Source: an uncultured Pseudoflavonifractor sp. (lineage in GTDB: Bacteria > Bacillota > Clostridia > Oscillospirales > Oscillospiraceae). Taken from it: a stretch of DNA of 64,000 nt. Made by a program: the position numbers and the translations under genes. Under the pieces are notes generated by a model. That model ran no database searches. It saw only the letters and a list, made by a program, of their open reading frames with translations, and was not told the DNA's origin. How positions within the stretch are numbered: the stretch's first letter is position 1; the number at the start of each line of letters is the position of its first letter. Shown here piece after piece: positions 1-7,051 of this stretch. The DNA lies in the NCBI RefSeq assembly GCF_944387275.1, contig NZ_CALXEG010000005.1, positions 21,567 to 85,566 of the forward strand. The letters are read 5' to 3'.

Positions 1-757
1 GGCCCAGGCAGACGGCGAAGAGGGGCAGGTCGGACTGGTAGAGCTTCTTCACCTCTTCGATGATGGCGGTGTTGTCCGCCGGGTCGCCGGGGCCGTTGGA
101 CAGCATCACGCCGTCAAAGCCGCCGGAGAGGACGGTGTCGGCAGGGGTGTGGGCGGGATACACCGTGACCTGGCAGCCCCGCTTCTGGAGGCAGCGGATC
201 ATGTTCTCCTTCACGCCGTAGTCCATCAGGGCCACCCGCAGCTGCTGTTCCCCCATGGCGGGGTACACCTGGGGCGCCTTGCGGGTCACGGCCTCCACCG
301 TGCCCTCCACCCGGTAGGCCTTGATCTTCTCCAGACAGTCCTGGACAGAAAAATGCTCCGCACAGGTGATCATGCCGTTCATGGTCCCCTCGCTGCGGAG
401 TATTCTCGTCAGTGCGCGGGTGTCCACGCCCTCAATACCGGTGATATCATATTGTTTCAGGTACTCGTTCAGGCCGCCCTCGCAGCGGAAATTGCTGCCC
501 CGGGTGGTGAGATGGCGGACAATAAAGGCCTCCGCCCAGGGACGGGAGGACTCGTTGTCCTCGTGGTTCACGCCGTAATTGCCGATAAGGGGATAGGACA
601 TCACAATGCCCTGTCCGGCGTAGGAGGGATCGGTCAGGATCTCCTGATAGCCCGTCATAGAGGTGTTGAACACCATCTCGCACACACGGTCCGCGGTGGA
701 GCCGATGCTGCGGCCCACGAAGGTCATGCCGTTGGCCAGGATCAAGGTCGCTTTCAT
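1..757 (-). CDS. carA: Carbamoyl-phosphate synthase small subunit (partial, 3' end outside window)
   Basis: This is the glutamine amidotransferase subunit that supplies ammonia from glutamine for carbamoyl phosphate, used in pyrimidine and arginine synthesis. The protein starts MKATLILANGMTF and carries the small-subunit N-terminal domain features (FNTSMTGYQE, GNYGVN, RHLTTRGSNF, GIEGVDTRALTR). The start of the class I amidotransferase domain follows (VALMDYGVKENMIR, LSNGPGDP). The window ends just after FAVCLG, whose Cys is the expected catalytic nucleophile. About 252 of roughly 360 residues are visible. The ATG is preceded by GAACGAAAGG, a modest ribosome site. A promoter and a stem-loop leader lie upstream. 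Family assignment is secure; the pathway role is known for the family. Confidence 0.95.
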   Translation of the reverse strand, partial: MKATLILANGMTFVGRSIGSTADRVCEMVFNTSMTGYQEILTDPSYAGQGIVMSYPLIGNYGVNHEDNESSRPWAEAFIVRHLTTRGSNFRCEGGLNEYLKQYDITGIEGVDTRALTRILRSEGTMNGMITCAEHFSVQDCLEKIKAYRVEGTVEAVTRKAPQVYPAMGEQQLRVALMDYGVKENMIRCLQKRGCQVTVYPAHTPADTVLSGGFDGVMLSNGPGDPADNTAIIEEVKKLYQSDLPLFAVCLG

Positions 758-834
758 CGTTTGTATCACGCCTTTCGTTCCTATCATTCGCTGTCAGAGC
801 GCAAAAATATGCCGAAATCTCTTCCATGCTACAC

Positions 835-861
835 GAAAGGGAACCGAAACGGTTCCCTTTC
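835..861 (-). promoter_or_regulatory. Leader stem-loop upstream of carA
   Basis: A perfect 12-bp inverted repeat (GAAAGGGAACCG, 3-base loop, CGGTTCCCTTTC) lies in the untranslated leader about 78 bases before the carA start. It has no T-run after it, so it is not a simple terminator. It could be an antiterminator or a regulatory hairpin, as pyrimidine genes are often controlled in their leader. I see no PyrR-type loop that would settle this. A second GC-rich imperfect hairpin lies near 870-897. The rest of the spacer up to 1077 holds only the promoter. Confidence 0.5.
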
Positions 862-921
862 CCATGCATTGCCCGCCGCCGCTTCCGCCGGAGGGCACTC
901 TGACAGTCTGTTATCTTATTG

Positions 922-951
922 ATTGTACTCTACTTGGCCCGTTTTGGGCAA
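922..951 (-). promoter_or_regulatory. Candidate sigma-A promoter for carA
   Basis: On the minus strand TTGCCC and TACAAT are separated by 18 bases, followed by an AT-rich start region. This implies a leader of about 155 bases before carA, containing the stem-loop at 835-861. Confidence 0.5.
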
Positions 952-1077
952 CTGTCTTTTTTCAGCATAAGTAAAAATCGTAATTTTATACAAAATAGCC
1001 CCTGGAATCTGGCTTTTCTGCTGGTAAACCGGTCTCTTTATTCAAAAATCTTTGTATGCAGCAAAATTATTTTTTGC

Positions 1078-2001
1078 TCACCCATCCTCTCCGGACGCCA
1101 AGTCCAACACCACCAGCTCGGGCCGGTTGAACAGGCGCGGGATCCGGGTGCTCTCCCTGGCCAGCCCCCGGCTGACCACCATGACCTGCTTCCCCAGGTC
1201 ATACCGTCCGCCGGCGTACTTGGGGAACAGCCCCTGGTTGGGGGCCAGCAGGCCGTTGATGAGCCCGGGCACCCGCCACTGACCGCCGTGGGCATGGCCC
1301 GCCACGGTCAGGTCGAAGCCATATCGTATGTACTCCTCCACCCGCTCGGGCCTGTGGGTCACCAGGATGGTGAAACGGCTCCCATCCGCCGCCGCGCCCA
1401 CCTCTGCCAGCTGCTCTGTCCACGCCGCCGCGCCCACCGCCGGGTCGTCCACACCGCAGATGCGCAGCTTCTGGCCGTTGAGCGCCACGTCTTCCCAGTT
1501 CCCCGCCAGCACCACCGCGCCGCAGTCCGCCATGTTCTCCCTGATCTTCTCCACCCGGCCGCTCCAGAACTCGTGGTTCCCGGTGACATAGTAGGTGGGG
1601 TACTGCTCCGCCAGGGCCCGCACCACCGTGTAGGCGTTCTCCACGGGCAGGCTGGGGTCGTCATCCACAATGTCGCCCCCCAGCAGCACCAGGTCGGGCG
1701 CCTCCGCCGCCACCGCGTCCAGCAGGTCCCGCTGGGCAGGGCCGTAGTCGCAGCAGTGGAGGTCGGTGATCAGCGCCACCCGCACGCTGCCGCTCAGCTT
1801 TTCGCTTTCGATCCGGTAGTGGGGCACGGTCAGCCGGCTGTCGAGCCCCGCAGCCAGGCCCACCACAGCCGCCGCCAGCACGCCGGCACAGATCAGTCTC
1901 TTTTTCCGCTTGGTAATGGGAAGCACCTCCCCGGCATATTTGTCTCTTATTTTATGTGCTTCTCCCCCTTTCGTCAACGCCGGGCATCCCCTTTTCCCCA
2001 C
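1078..2001 (-). CDS. Metallophosphoesterase, membrane-anchored, YaeI/YkuE-like
   Basis: This is a calcineurin-like phosphoesterase probably anchored at the outer face of the membrane. After a basic stretch comes one hydrophobic segment (LICAGVLAAAVVGLAAGL, about residues 36-53), then the metal-binding motifs in order: ITDLHCCD (DxH), LLGGDIVDD (GDxxD), YVTGNHEF (GNHE), VTHRPE and VAGHAHGGQW (GHxH). All five expected motifs are present, so the enzyme should be active; its substrate is unknown, though relatives act on UDP-sugars or lipid-linked phosphates. The GTG at the far end has a weak ribosome site. A strong GGGGAGG near 1925-1932 suggests that translation really starts close to 1926-1917, just before the basic-hydrophobic anchor, so the first 25-30 residues are doubtful. 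Confidence 0.85.
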   Translation of the reverse strand: MGKRGCPALTKGGEAHKIRDKYAGEVLPITKRKKRLICAGVLAAAVVGLAAGLDSRLTVPHYRIESEKLSGSVRVALITDLHCCDYGPAQRDLLDAVAAEAPDLVLLGGDIVDDDPSLPVENAYTVVRALAEQYPTYYVTGNHEFWSGRVEKIRENMADCGAVVLAGNWEDVALNGQKLRICGVDDPAVGAAAWTEQLAEVGAAADGSRFTILVTHRPERVEEYIRYGFDLTVAGHAHGGQWRVPGLINGLLAPNQGLFPKYAGGRYDLGKQVMVVSRGLARESTRIPRLFNRPELVVLDLASGEDG

Positions 2002-2167
2002 TTCTTCGTCTCTTTCGCGCGTTGCATCAAGCGGGTATTTTGTTATGTTTTTTAGATCTTATGAGAATTTTTCTTATATAATCTTTATATCTGTAACTTT
2101 TCCTGGTATATCTGCTGTCCGGACGGCCATACTGACATTGATCAAGCTCTATGCGGGAGGTCTTTCC

Positions 2168-2851
2168 ATGATCATTGCCTTTCTGCGCACCATTATCCTC
2201 TATATTCTCATCATTGCCGGAGTGCGGCTCATGGGCAAACGGCAGGTGGGCGAGCTGGAGCCGTCTGAGCTGGTGCTGGCCCTGCTCATCGCGGATCTGG
2301 CCGCCGTGCCCATGCAGGATTTCGGCATTCCCCTGCTCTCGGGCATTATCCCCATCCTCACCCTGCTGTGCATCACCATGGCCATCTCCGTGCTCACCAT
2401 GCGCAGCGTGCGATTCCGGGCCGTCATCTGCGGCAGGCCCAGCATCATTGTGGAGGACGGGAAGATCGTGCAAAAAGAGATGAAGCGGAACCGGTTCACC
2501 GTGGATGAGCTGATGGAGGAGCTGCGGATGAAGGGGGTCACTGATATCTCCACCGTCAAGTACGCCATTCTGGAGACCAACGGCCAGATCTCCGTGCTGC
2601 CCCGGGCCGGAGACCTGCCGGTCACTGCCGCCCAGATGGGCATCCAGACCGCTGATCCGGGCCTGCCGGTGGTGGTTATCAACGACGGCAGAGTGCTGGA
2701 CCACAACCTCCGTGCCAGGGGGCTCAACCGCACCTGGCTGGACCGTCAGCTGGAGGCCCACAAGATAAAATCCGCCGGGGACGTGTTCCTGCTCACGGTA
2801 GACGGGCAGAATCAGGTCTATCTGGCCCGAAAGGACGTGACTGCCACGTGA
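2168..2851 (+). CDS. DUF421 (YetF-type) membrane protein
   Basis: This 227-residue protein has three N-terminal membrane segments (ILYILIIAGVRLMGKRQ, LVLALLIADLAAVPMQ, IIPILTLLCITMAISVL). They are followed by the soluble DUF421 domain containing RPSIIVEDGKI, LMEELRMKGVTDI and VKYAILETNGQISVL, all typical of the family. The ATG at 2168 has a good ribosome site (GGGAGG, seven bases upstream); longer in-frame extensions upstream have none. The family is common in spore-formers and is located in the membrane, but its biochemical role is not established. It overlaps the next gene by four bases, and DUF421/DUF4363 pairs are common, so the two are probably cotranslated. Confidence 0.92.
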   Translation: MIIAFLRTIILYILIIAGVRLMGKRQVGELEPSELVLALLIADLAAVPMQDFGIPLLSGIIPILTLLCITMAISVLTMRSVRFRAVICGRPSIIVEDGKIVQKEMKRNRFTVDELMEELRMKGVTDISTVKYAILETNGQISVLPRAGDLPVTAAQMGIQTADPGLPVVVINDGRVLDHNLRARGLNRTWLDRQLEAHKIKSAGDVFLLTVDGQNQVYLARKDVTAT

Positions 2852-3228
2852 GACGGCTGTGGATCGCCTGCGGCATTCTGGCCGCCCTCTTTGCCGCCAC
2901 CCTGTACAACGCCAGCTACCTGGACCGGCTCACCGCCTCCCTGGCCGACCAGCTCACCCAGGCAGAGGCCCGGGCGGAGGCGGGCGACTGGGGCCAGGCT
3001 GCCCGCCTCACAGATGCCGCCTTTCAGGACTGGGACGCCCACACGCTCTACCTCCACGTGCTCCTCCGCCACGCCGACACCGATGACATCAACAGCGGCT
3101 TTCAGGAGGTGGGGGAGTTCATCGCCTGTCAGGAGAGCGGCGAGTATTCCGCCGCCAATGCCCGGCTCATCACCCAGATCCGCCTGCTCTATGAGGCCGA
3201 GCAGCTCTCTCTGAAAAATATTCTCTGA
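2848..3228 (+). CDS. DUF4363 family protein
   Basis: This 126-residue protein has an N-terminal membrane anchor (LWIACGILAALFAATLYNASYL) and a helical domain outside the membrane (LTQAEARAEAGDWGQAARL, then DDINSGFQEVGEFI). The start is a GTG that overlaps the stop of the DUF421 gene (GTGA). The size, the helical heptad-like pattern and the pairing with DUF421 agree with DUF4363, whose function is unknown. The pair probably forms a small membrane complex; this is inference. Confidence 0.85.
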   Translation: MRRLWIACGILAALFAATLYNASYLDRLTASLADQLTQAEARAEAGDWGQAARLTDAAFQDWDAHTLYLHVLLRHADTDDINSGFQEVGEFIACQESGEYSAANARLITQIRLLYEAEQLSLKNIL

Positions 3229-3244
3229 TCTATATCAGATTTTT

Positions 3245-3285
3245 CTCCCCCAGAGGGGCCGGCCCGGTCTCTCCGGGGGAGTTTG
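3245..3285 (+). terminator. Probable terminator after DUF4363 gene
   Basis: CTCCCCC pairs with GGGGGAG around a GC-rich inner stem and is followed by TTTGT. It is placed 16 bases after the stop codon. The T-run is short. Confidence 0.45.
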
Positions 3286-3453
3286 TCCCTGTAAAGGCCA
3301 TATCCTCTCGGACTATATGCTCTGCCAGTCTTTTTTGGTGAAGACAAAGCCGCACTGTTTTTGCATATTTGATATCCGCAGCCAGCGGGTGATGTCGCGC
3401 TTTGCAGACGGATGGACGTCATCGATCGACCTGACTGCCGGAGAAAAACGAAA

Positions 3454-3497
3454 AATGCCCACAGGGTTTCTCCATGAAACTCCGCGGGCATTCTTTC
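3454..3497. terminator. Hairpin flanked by T-rich and A-rich tracts
   Basis: AATGCCC pairs with GGGCATT, with an inner GTTTC/GAAAC stem. CTTTCTTTT follows on the plus strand and the minus strand also reads into a T-rich tract. It can work in both directions between the plus-strand DUF genes and the minus-strand tRNA. The rest of 3286-3510 shows no gene that I can support. Confidence 0.5.
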
Positions 3498-3510
3498 TTT
3501 TACTTCAGGA

Positions 3511-3548
3511 AAAAGAAAAACCCTAGAACCGTTGAGGCTCTAGGGTTT
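3511..3548 (-). terminator. Terminator after tRNA-Gln
   Basis: On the minus strand a 10-bp stem (AAACCCTAGA / TCTAGGGTTT) is followed by TTTTTCTTTT, immediately downstream of the tRNA gene. Confidence 0.85.
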
Positions 3549-3553
3549 CTTCT

Positions 3554-3627
3554 TGGCAGCGGGAGAAGGATTCGAACCCTCACATACAGAGTCAGAGTCT
3601 GCTGTGCTACCCTTACACAATCCCGCT
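3554..3627 (-). tRNA. tRNA-Gln (CTG anticodon)
   Basis: On the minus strand the acceptor stem AGCGGGA pairs with TCCCGCT, followed by discriminator G and an encoded CCA. The anticodon stem GCAGA/TCTGT encloses a seven-base loop CTCTGAC, giving anticodon CTG. The T arm GAGGG-TTCGAAT-CCTTC is canonical. It is a single tRNA unit with its own promoter and terminator. Confidence 0.93.
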
Positions 3628-3668
3628 ATTTCTTTCGCGCTCTCGCATCACTCGCAAGCGCAGGATTT

Positions 3669-3696
3669 ATTATACCAGAATCTCGCGATTTGTCAA
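3669..3696 (-). promoter_or_regulatory. Promoter of tRNA-Gln
   Basis: Consensus TTGACA and TATAAT are separated by 16 bases, with an extended TG before the -10 box, about 40 bases upstream of the tRNA. Confidence 0.85.
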
Positions 3697-3805
3697 GCAT
3701 GTTTTTCAAATATTTTTTATTTTTTCGTCACGCAACATTTTATCCTTTTTCTCTGCATTTTCCTTCTCTTTTCAGGCCAATTTGTCTCTGTTTTTCAATA
3801 TAAAA

Positions 3806-3844
3806 AGCCGCCCGGAAGAAGGGTACACCCTCCTCCGGACGGCT
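3806..3844 (-). terminator. Terminator after the 40-residue protein gene
   Basis: A long GC-rich stem (AGCCGTCCGGAGGAG pairing with its near-complement) is followed on the minus strand by TTTTTAT. It begins 11 bases after the stop codon. Confidence 0.85.
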
Positions 3845-3855
3845 CTCTCTGCGGC

Positions 3856-3978
3856 TCAGTACTGCTCGGGACGGCTGCTCTTGTTCTGAGCCTGGTCCTT
3901 CTTCTTGTTCTGGGGATTCTGGCCGTTGGTCTTATCCTGGGGATCCATGTTGGTTTTGTTCTGCTTCTCGTTCTGCAT
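3856..3978 (-). CDS. Small Asn/Gln/Lys-rich hydrophilic protein (40 residues)
   Basis: This short frame encodes MQNEKQNKTNMDPQDKTN, then GQNPQNKKKDQAQNK and ends SSRPEQY. It is almost entirely N, Q, K, D and P, with no hydrophobic core, no Cys and no Trp. The start has an excellent ribosome site (GAGGTGAG about seven bases before ATG), a matching promoter upstream and a strong terminator downstream, so it is a genuine one-gene transcription unit. Composition recalls small acid-soluble or other disordered spore-associated proteins, but no family motif is visible and I assign no function. Confidence 0.75.
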   Translation of the reverse strand: MQNEKQNKTNMDPQDKTNGQNPQNKKKDQAQNKSSRPEQY

Positions 3979-4028
3979 AAAGCTCACCTCGCTTTCACTG
4001 GCCCTATTATTCCCGCCGTCCCCCGGAA

Positions 4029-4057
4029 ACTATACGAAAAAATTCCGCTTCACACAA
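4029..4057 (-). promoter_or_regulatory. Candidate promoter for the 40-residue protein
   Basis: On the minus strand TTGTGT and TATAGT are separated by 17 bases, about 50 bases before the start codon. Confidence 0.45.
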
Positions 4058-4154
4058 AAATTTTTCCAAATAGTAATACCACATCCGTCCCACCCGTGTT
4101 ATACTTTCTTATAAGATAACCCACACGATATTTTTCAGCGAGGAGGAGTCGGCT

Positions 4155-4610
4155 ATGAAATGCCCCTTCTGTTCCAATCCCGAGAGCAAGGTGGTGGATT
4201 CCCGCCCTTCGGATGAAGGCGCCAGCATCCGCCGTCGCCGGGAATGCCTGGTGTGCCACAGGCGCTTTACCACATATGAGACCATGGAGAGCCTTCCCAT
4301 GGTGGTGATAAAAAAGGACGGCAGCCGTCAGACCTTTGACAAGAGCAAACTGCTCAACAGCATGCTCCGGGCCTGTGAGAAGCGCACCGTCCCCTTTGAC
4401 ACCCTCAACCACATTGCCGACGAGATCGAGCTCACCCTCCAGAACGAGATGGACCGGGAGATCCCCTCCGCCCGTATCGGCGAGCTGGTCATGGAAAAGC
4501 TCAAGGATGTGGACGAGGTCTCCTATGTCCGCTTTGCCTCTGTGTACCGCCAGTTCAAGGACATCAGCACCTTTATGGAGGAGCTGAACAAACTGCTCAA
4601 GGAGCGCTGA
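4155..4610 (+). CDS. nrdR: Transcriptional repressor NrdR
   Basis: NrdR is the nucleotide-sensing repressor of ribonucleotide reductase genes. The 151-residue protein shows the N-terminal zinc ribbon (MKCPFC near residues 1-6 and [12 protein letters not shown] near 35-46), the linker [16 protein letters not shown], and the ATP-cone domain ending in [14 protein letters not shown]. Its length matches the family. The ribosome site GAGGAGG lies ten bases before the ATG. Likely targets include nrdD/nrdG at the right end of this window, but I could not identify paired NrdR boxes there. Confidence 0.97.
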   Translation: MKCPFCSNPESKVVDSRPSDEGASIRRRRECLVCHRRFTTYETMESLPMVVIKKDGSRQTFDKSKLLNSMLRACEKRTVPFDTLNHIADEIELTLQNEMDREIPSARIGELVMEKLKDVDEVSYVRFASVYRQFKDISTFMEELNKLLKER

Positions 4611-4620
4611 GCCCATCAAT

Positions 4621-4658
4621 AAAGCAGCAGAGGCCGCGTTGCGGCCTCTGCTGCTTTT
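4621..4658. terminator. Bidirectional terminator between nrdR and the GTPase operon
   Basis: A perfect 15-bp stem (AGCAGCAGAGGCCGC and its complement, loop GTT) is followed by TTTTCT on the plus strand and preceded by A-rich sequence. It serves the convergent ends of nrdR and of the minus-strand operon that ends at 4662. Confidence 0.88.
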
Positions 4659-4661
4659 CTG

Positions 4662-7049
4662 TTACTCTGTATCCGGCTGCCAGGGGGTCACAATTTCTCC
4701 ATCCGGGCCGGCGGAGGGGTGGACGCTGCCCCCACCGGGCGTGCCGCTTTGCTCCGTATCCGGCGCACCGGAGGGCTGGGGCCCGCTGCACTGGGAGAAG
4801 AGCAGCACCCCCAGGACCAGGGCGACGGCCGCCAGGACCGCGATCTTCCACACGGCCGGCACTCTGAAGGGCCGCCGGGGCTTTTTCTTCCCCTCACGGG
4901 TCCCGCTGCGGTCCAGCAGGTCCAGATCCTTGGCGTCCAGCACGTCCCGGAGGAGCGCCACCTCCTCCCGGCTGACCATGCCCGCGTCCAGGATCACCCG
5001 CAGCGCCTCCCGGTTGTACCAGCCGCCGGAGTCCCGCTTTCCGTCCAGCACCACGGGCTGGAGCATCTCCACCGTCTCCAGCACCTTGGACAGCTTCATG
5101 GGCCGGGCCTCTCCCGCCCCCTGGTACCAGAGGCAGATCTTGCCCTCGCCCGTCTTCTGTCCGATTATCCGGCAGGCCAGCAGCTCGGAGTACAGGTCTT
5201 CCCAGCGCTTCCCCGGCTCCAGCCAGACGCCCAGCCTGTGCCGCTGCCCCAGCACCCGGAGCAAATCTTCCAGCCGGTCCAGCAGACGGGGCCACGCCTC
5301 CCCCCACTCCAGCTCTGCCGCCTGGAGCAGGTCTTTTACCCCTGCACTCCGGTAACCGCTGTTGTCAAACCAGTCCAGCAGACGGTCCAGGCACGCCTCA
5401 TCCCGGCGGCCCAGGGCCAGATAGGCCCGATAGCTGGTCATGCCCTCCAGCACGGCCCGCCGCTCCTCCAGGTGCTGCTGCCACGTCCGGTACCAGGCCT
5501 CCAGGGGCGCCAGCTCAGGTCCGCCGCCCAGCAGTCCGGTGATCTGGGCGTAGAACTCCCTGGCTCTGCTCTCGGACAGTCCGGCCTCCTCCAGGTGCTC
5601 CGCCGCCAGACGGGCCAGAGCGCTCCGGCAGCTGTGCCGGACCTCCTCCCGGCAGGGCTTCAGCCCGTCCAGCAACTCCCGCAGCCGGTCCCAGTCCCAT
5701 GCAGCCGGAATGGCCCGCTCAAAGGCCTCCTTCCGCAGGCGGTTGGCGGCCTCCGTCTCCCGGTCCAGTTCCTCCCGGCGCTGCCGCACCGCCTCCCGGT
5801 CCAGCGGTCCGTTCTCTCCGGCGCTGCCGCACCGGTCCAGGCGTCTGCCGTCCTCCGCCAGCTGCTCCAGGGTACGCCGCCCAGAGGAGAGAATCCGGTC
5901 CAGCAGGCGGGCGGAGAAAATCCGGTCCACTCCCCGGTCCAGGGCCCGGAAAACAGGGCCGTAGACCGACAGGGCCTGGTCCAGCTCCTCCGGCGTGATG
6001 ACCGCCATCAGCGTCCCGTCCTGCCCCATGGCCTGCTCCAGGCTGCCGGGGGCGCTCAGGCGGCTCCTCAGCTCCTCCTCCAGCCGGTCCCGCTCCCGGC
6101 GGCTCAGGTGCTGGCCCAGCTGGCTGCTGTACTGCCGCAGGGCAGTGCAGTCCATGGGCTTGCCGCTGAGCTGGTACTGCCGCCAGAAGTTCACATAACG
6201 CTCCTCCGTCAGCTGCTCCAACTCCTCCTCCCGCTCCAGCCGGGCGGCCACCGTGCGCAGCAGGGCGGGGTCCTCCGCCCCCCGGCGGATGAGCTCCGCT
6301 GTCTCGGGGCGGAGGGTATGGCTCACCGGCCAGTTCTCTTCGTCCAGCCGGATGGCCGACCGCTCCCCCGCCCGCACCATGGTGCCCTCCGGGGCGAAGA
6401 GGACCGCAAAGTTCCGCTTGCCCACCTCGTCCGGGTTGGTGGCAAAGCTGAGGTAGCGCCACAGCCCGATGGGCACACAGCGGAGCACGTCCTCCACGAC
6501 CGTGCGGCAGTAGGCGGCGTAGTCCTGGCTGCCGGGCACCAGGATCACCAGGCTGCCGAAGTCGTTGGTCATGCCCCTGGACAGGCAGCAGCAGGCCAGC
6601 TCAGCCTGCCGCCCTGGACTCAGGGACAGCTGGCACCGCTCCTCTCCCAGGCCCGCCCCCGCTCTGCCCCAGCCGCTGCACAGCTCGGTCCGCTGGTCCG
6701 CCACGCTGCGGAAATCCGATTCCCCGGCAAAGCGGAAAAACGCCAGCTCATGGGCGGTGCTCTCCTCAAACCACTGCTGGAAGTTCTCAAAGAAGACGGC
6801 GTGCTGGTAGACCGCGCCCACGGTGCTGTCGGTCTGGGCGGCGCTGTAGGCCGACACCAGCAGCAGCCGGCCGCCGCAGGGCACGCACCGCAGGGTCTGG
6901 TTGCCCCGGCTCCGGTCCCCGGGCAGGGTGCCGCTGAGGCACTGCTCCTCCTCTTCCCGGGTCAGCGCACCCTTGGGGCAGGAGAAGGTCCGGTACTGCC
7001 CCGCATGTCCTTTGAGGATCTCGCCCGCCAAATTCTCTCTGTTCATCAT
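4662..7049 (-). CDS. GTPase-associated protein with C-terminal membrane anchor (GAP1-like, tentative)
   Basis: This 795-residue protein is the last gene of the six-gene operon. It is mainly soluble and helical, with charged segments (RRERDRLEEELRSRL, RREELDRETEAANRLRKEA). A single membrane segment lies near residues 733-754 (VWKIAVLAAVALVLGVLLFS), followed by a Pro/Gly/Ser tail of about 40 residues. The part around IGLWRYLSFATNPDEV resembles what I recall of GTPase-associated protein 1 families; I could not check this. The start is the first ATG of ATGATG, with AGGGAGGTAAGG just upstream and three bases after the stop of the GTPase gene, so cotranslation is likely. A longer reading into the GTPase gene is a shadow. 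It probably tethers or regulates the GTPase encoded next door. Confidence 0.75.
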   Translation of the reverse strand: MMNRENLAGEILKGHAGQYRTFSCPKGALTREEEEQCLSGTLPGDRSRGNQTLRCVPCGGRLLLVSAYSAAQTDSTVGAVYQHAVFFENFQQWFEESTAHELAFFRFAGESDFRSVADQRTELCSGWGRAGAGLGEERCQLSLSPGRQAELACCCLSRGMTNDFGSLVILVPGSQDYAAYCRTVVEDVLRCVPIGLWRYLSFATNPDEVGKRNFAVLFAPEGTMVRAGERSAIRLDEENWPVSHTLRPETAELIRRGAEDPALLRTVAARLEREEELEQLTEERYVNFWRQYQLSGKPMDCTALRQYSSQLGQHLSRRERDRLEEELRSRLSAPGSLEQAMGQDGTLMAVITPEELDQALSVYGPVFRALDRGVDRIFSARLLDRILSSGRRTLEQLAEDGRRLDRCGSAGENGPLDREAVRQRREELDRETEAANRLRKEAFERAIPAAWDWDRLRELLDGLKPCREEVRHSCRSALARLAAEHLEEAGLSESRAREFYAQITGLLGGGPELAPLEAWYRTWQQHLEERRAVLEGMTSYRAYLALGRRDEACLDRLLDWFDNSGYRSAGVKDLLQAAELEWGEAWPRLLDRLEDLLRVLGQRHRLGVWLEPGKRWEDLYSELLACRIIGQKTGEGKICLWYQGAGEARPMKLSKVLETVEMLQPVVLDGKRDSGGWYNREALRVILDAGMVSREEVALLRDVLDAKDLDLLDRSGTREGKKKPRRPFRVPAVWKIAVLAAVALVLGVLLFSQCSGPQPSGAPDTEQSGTPGGGSVHPSAGPDGEIVTPWQPDTE

Positions 7050-7051
7050 CC

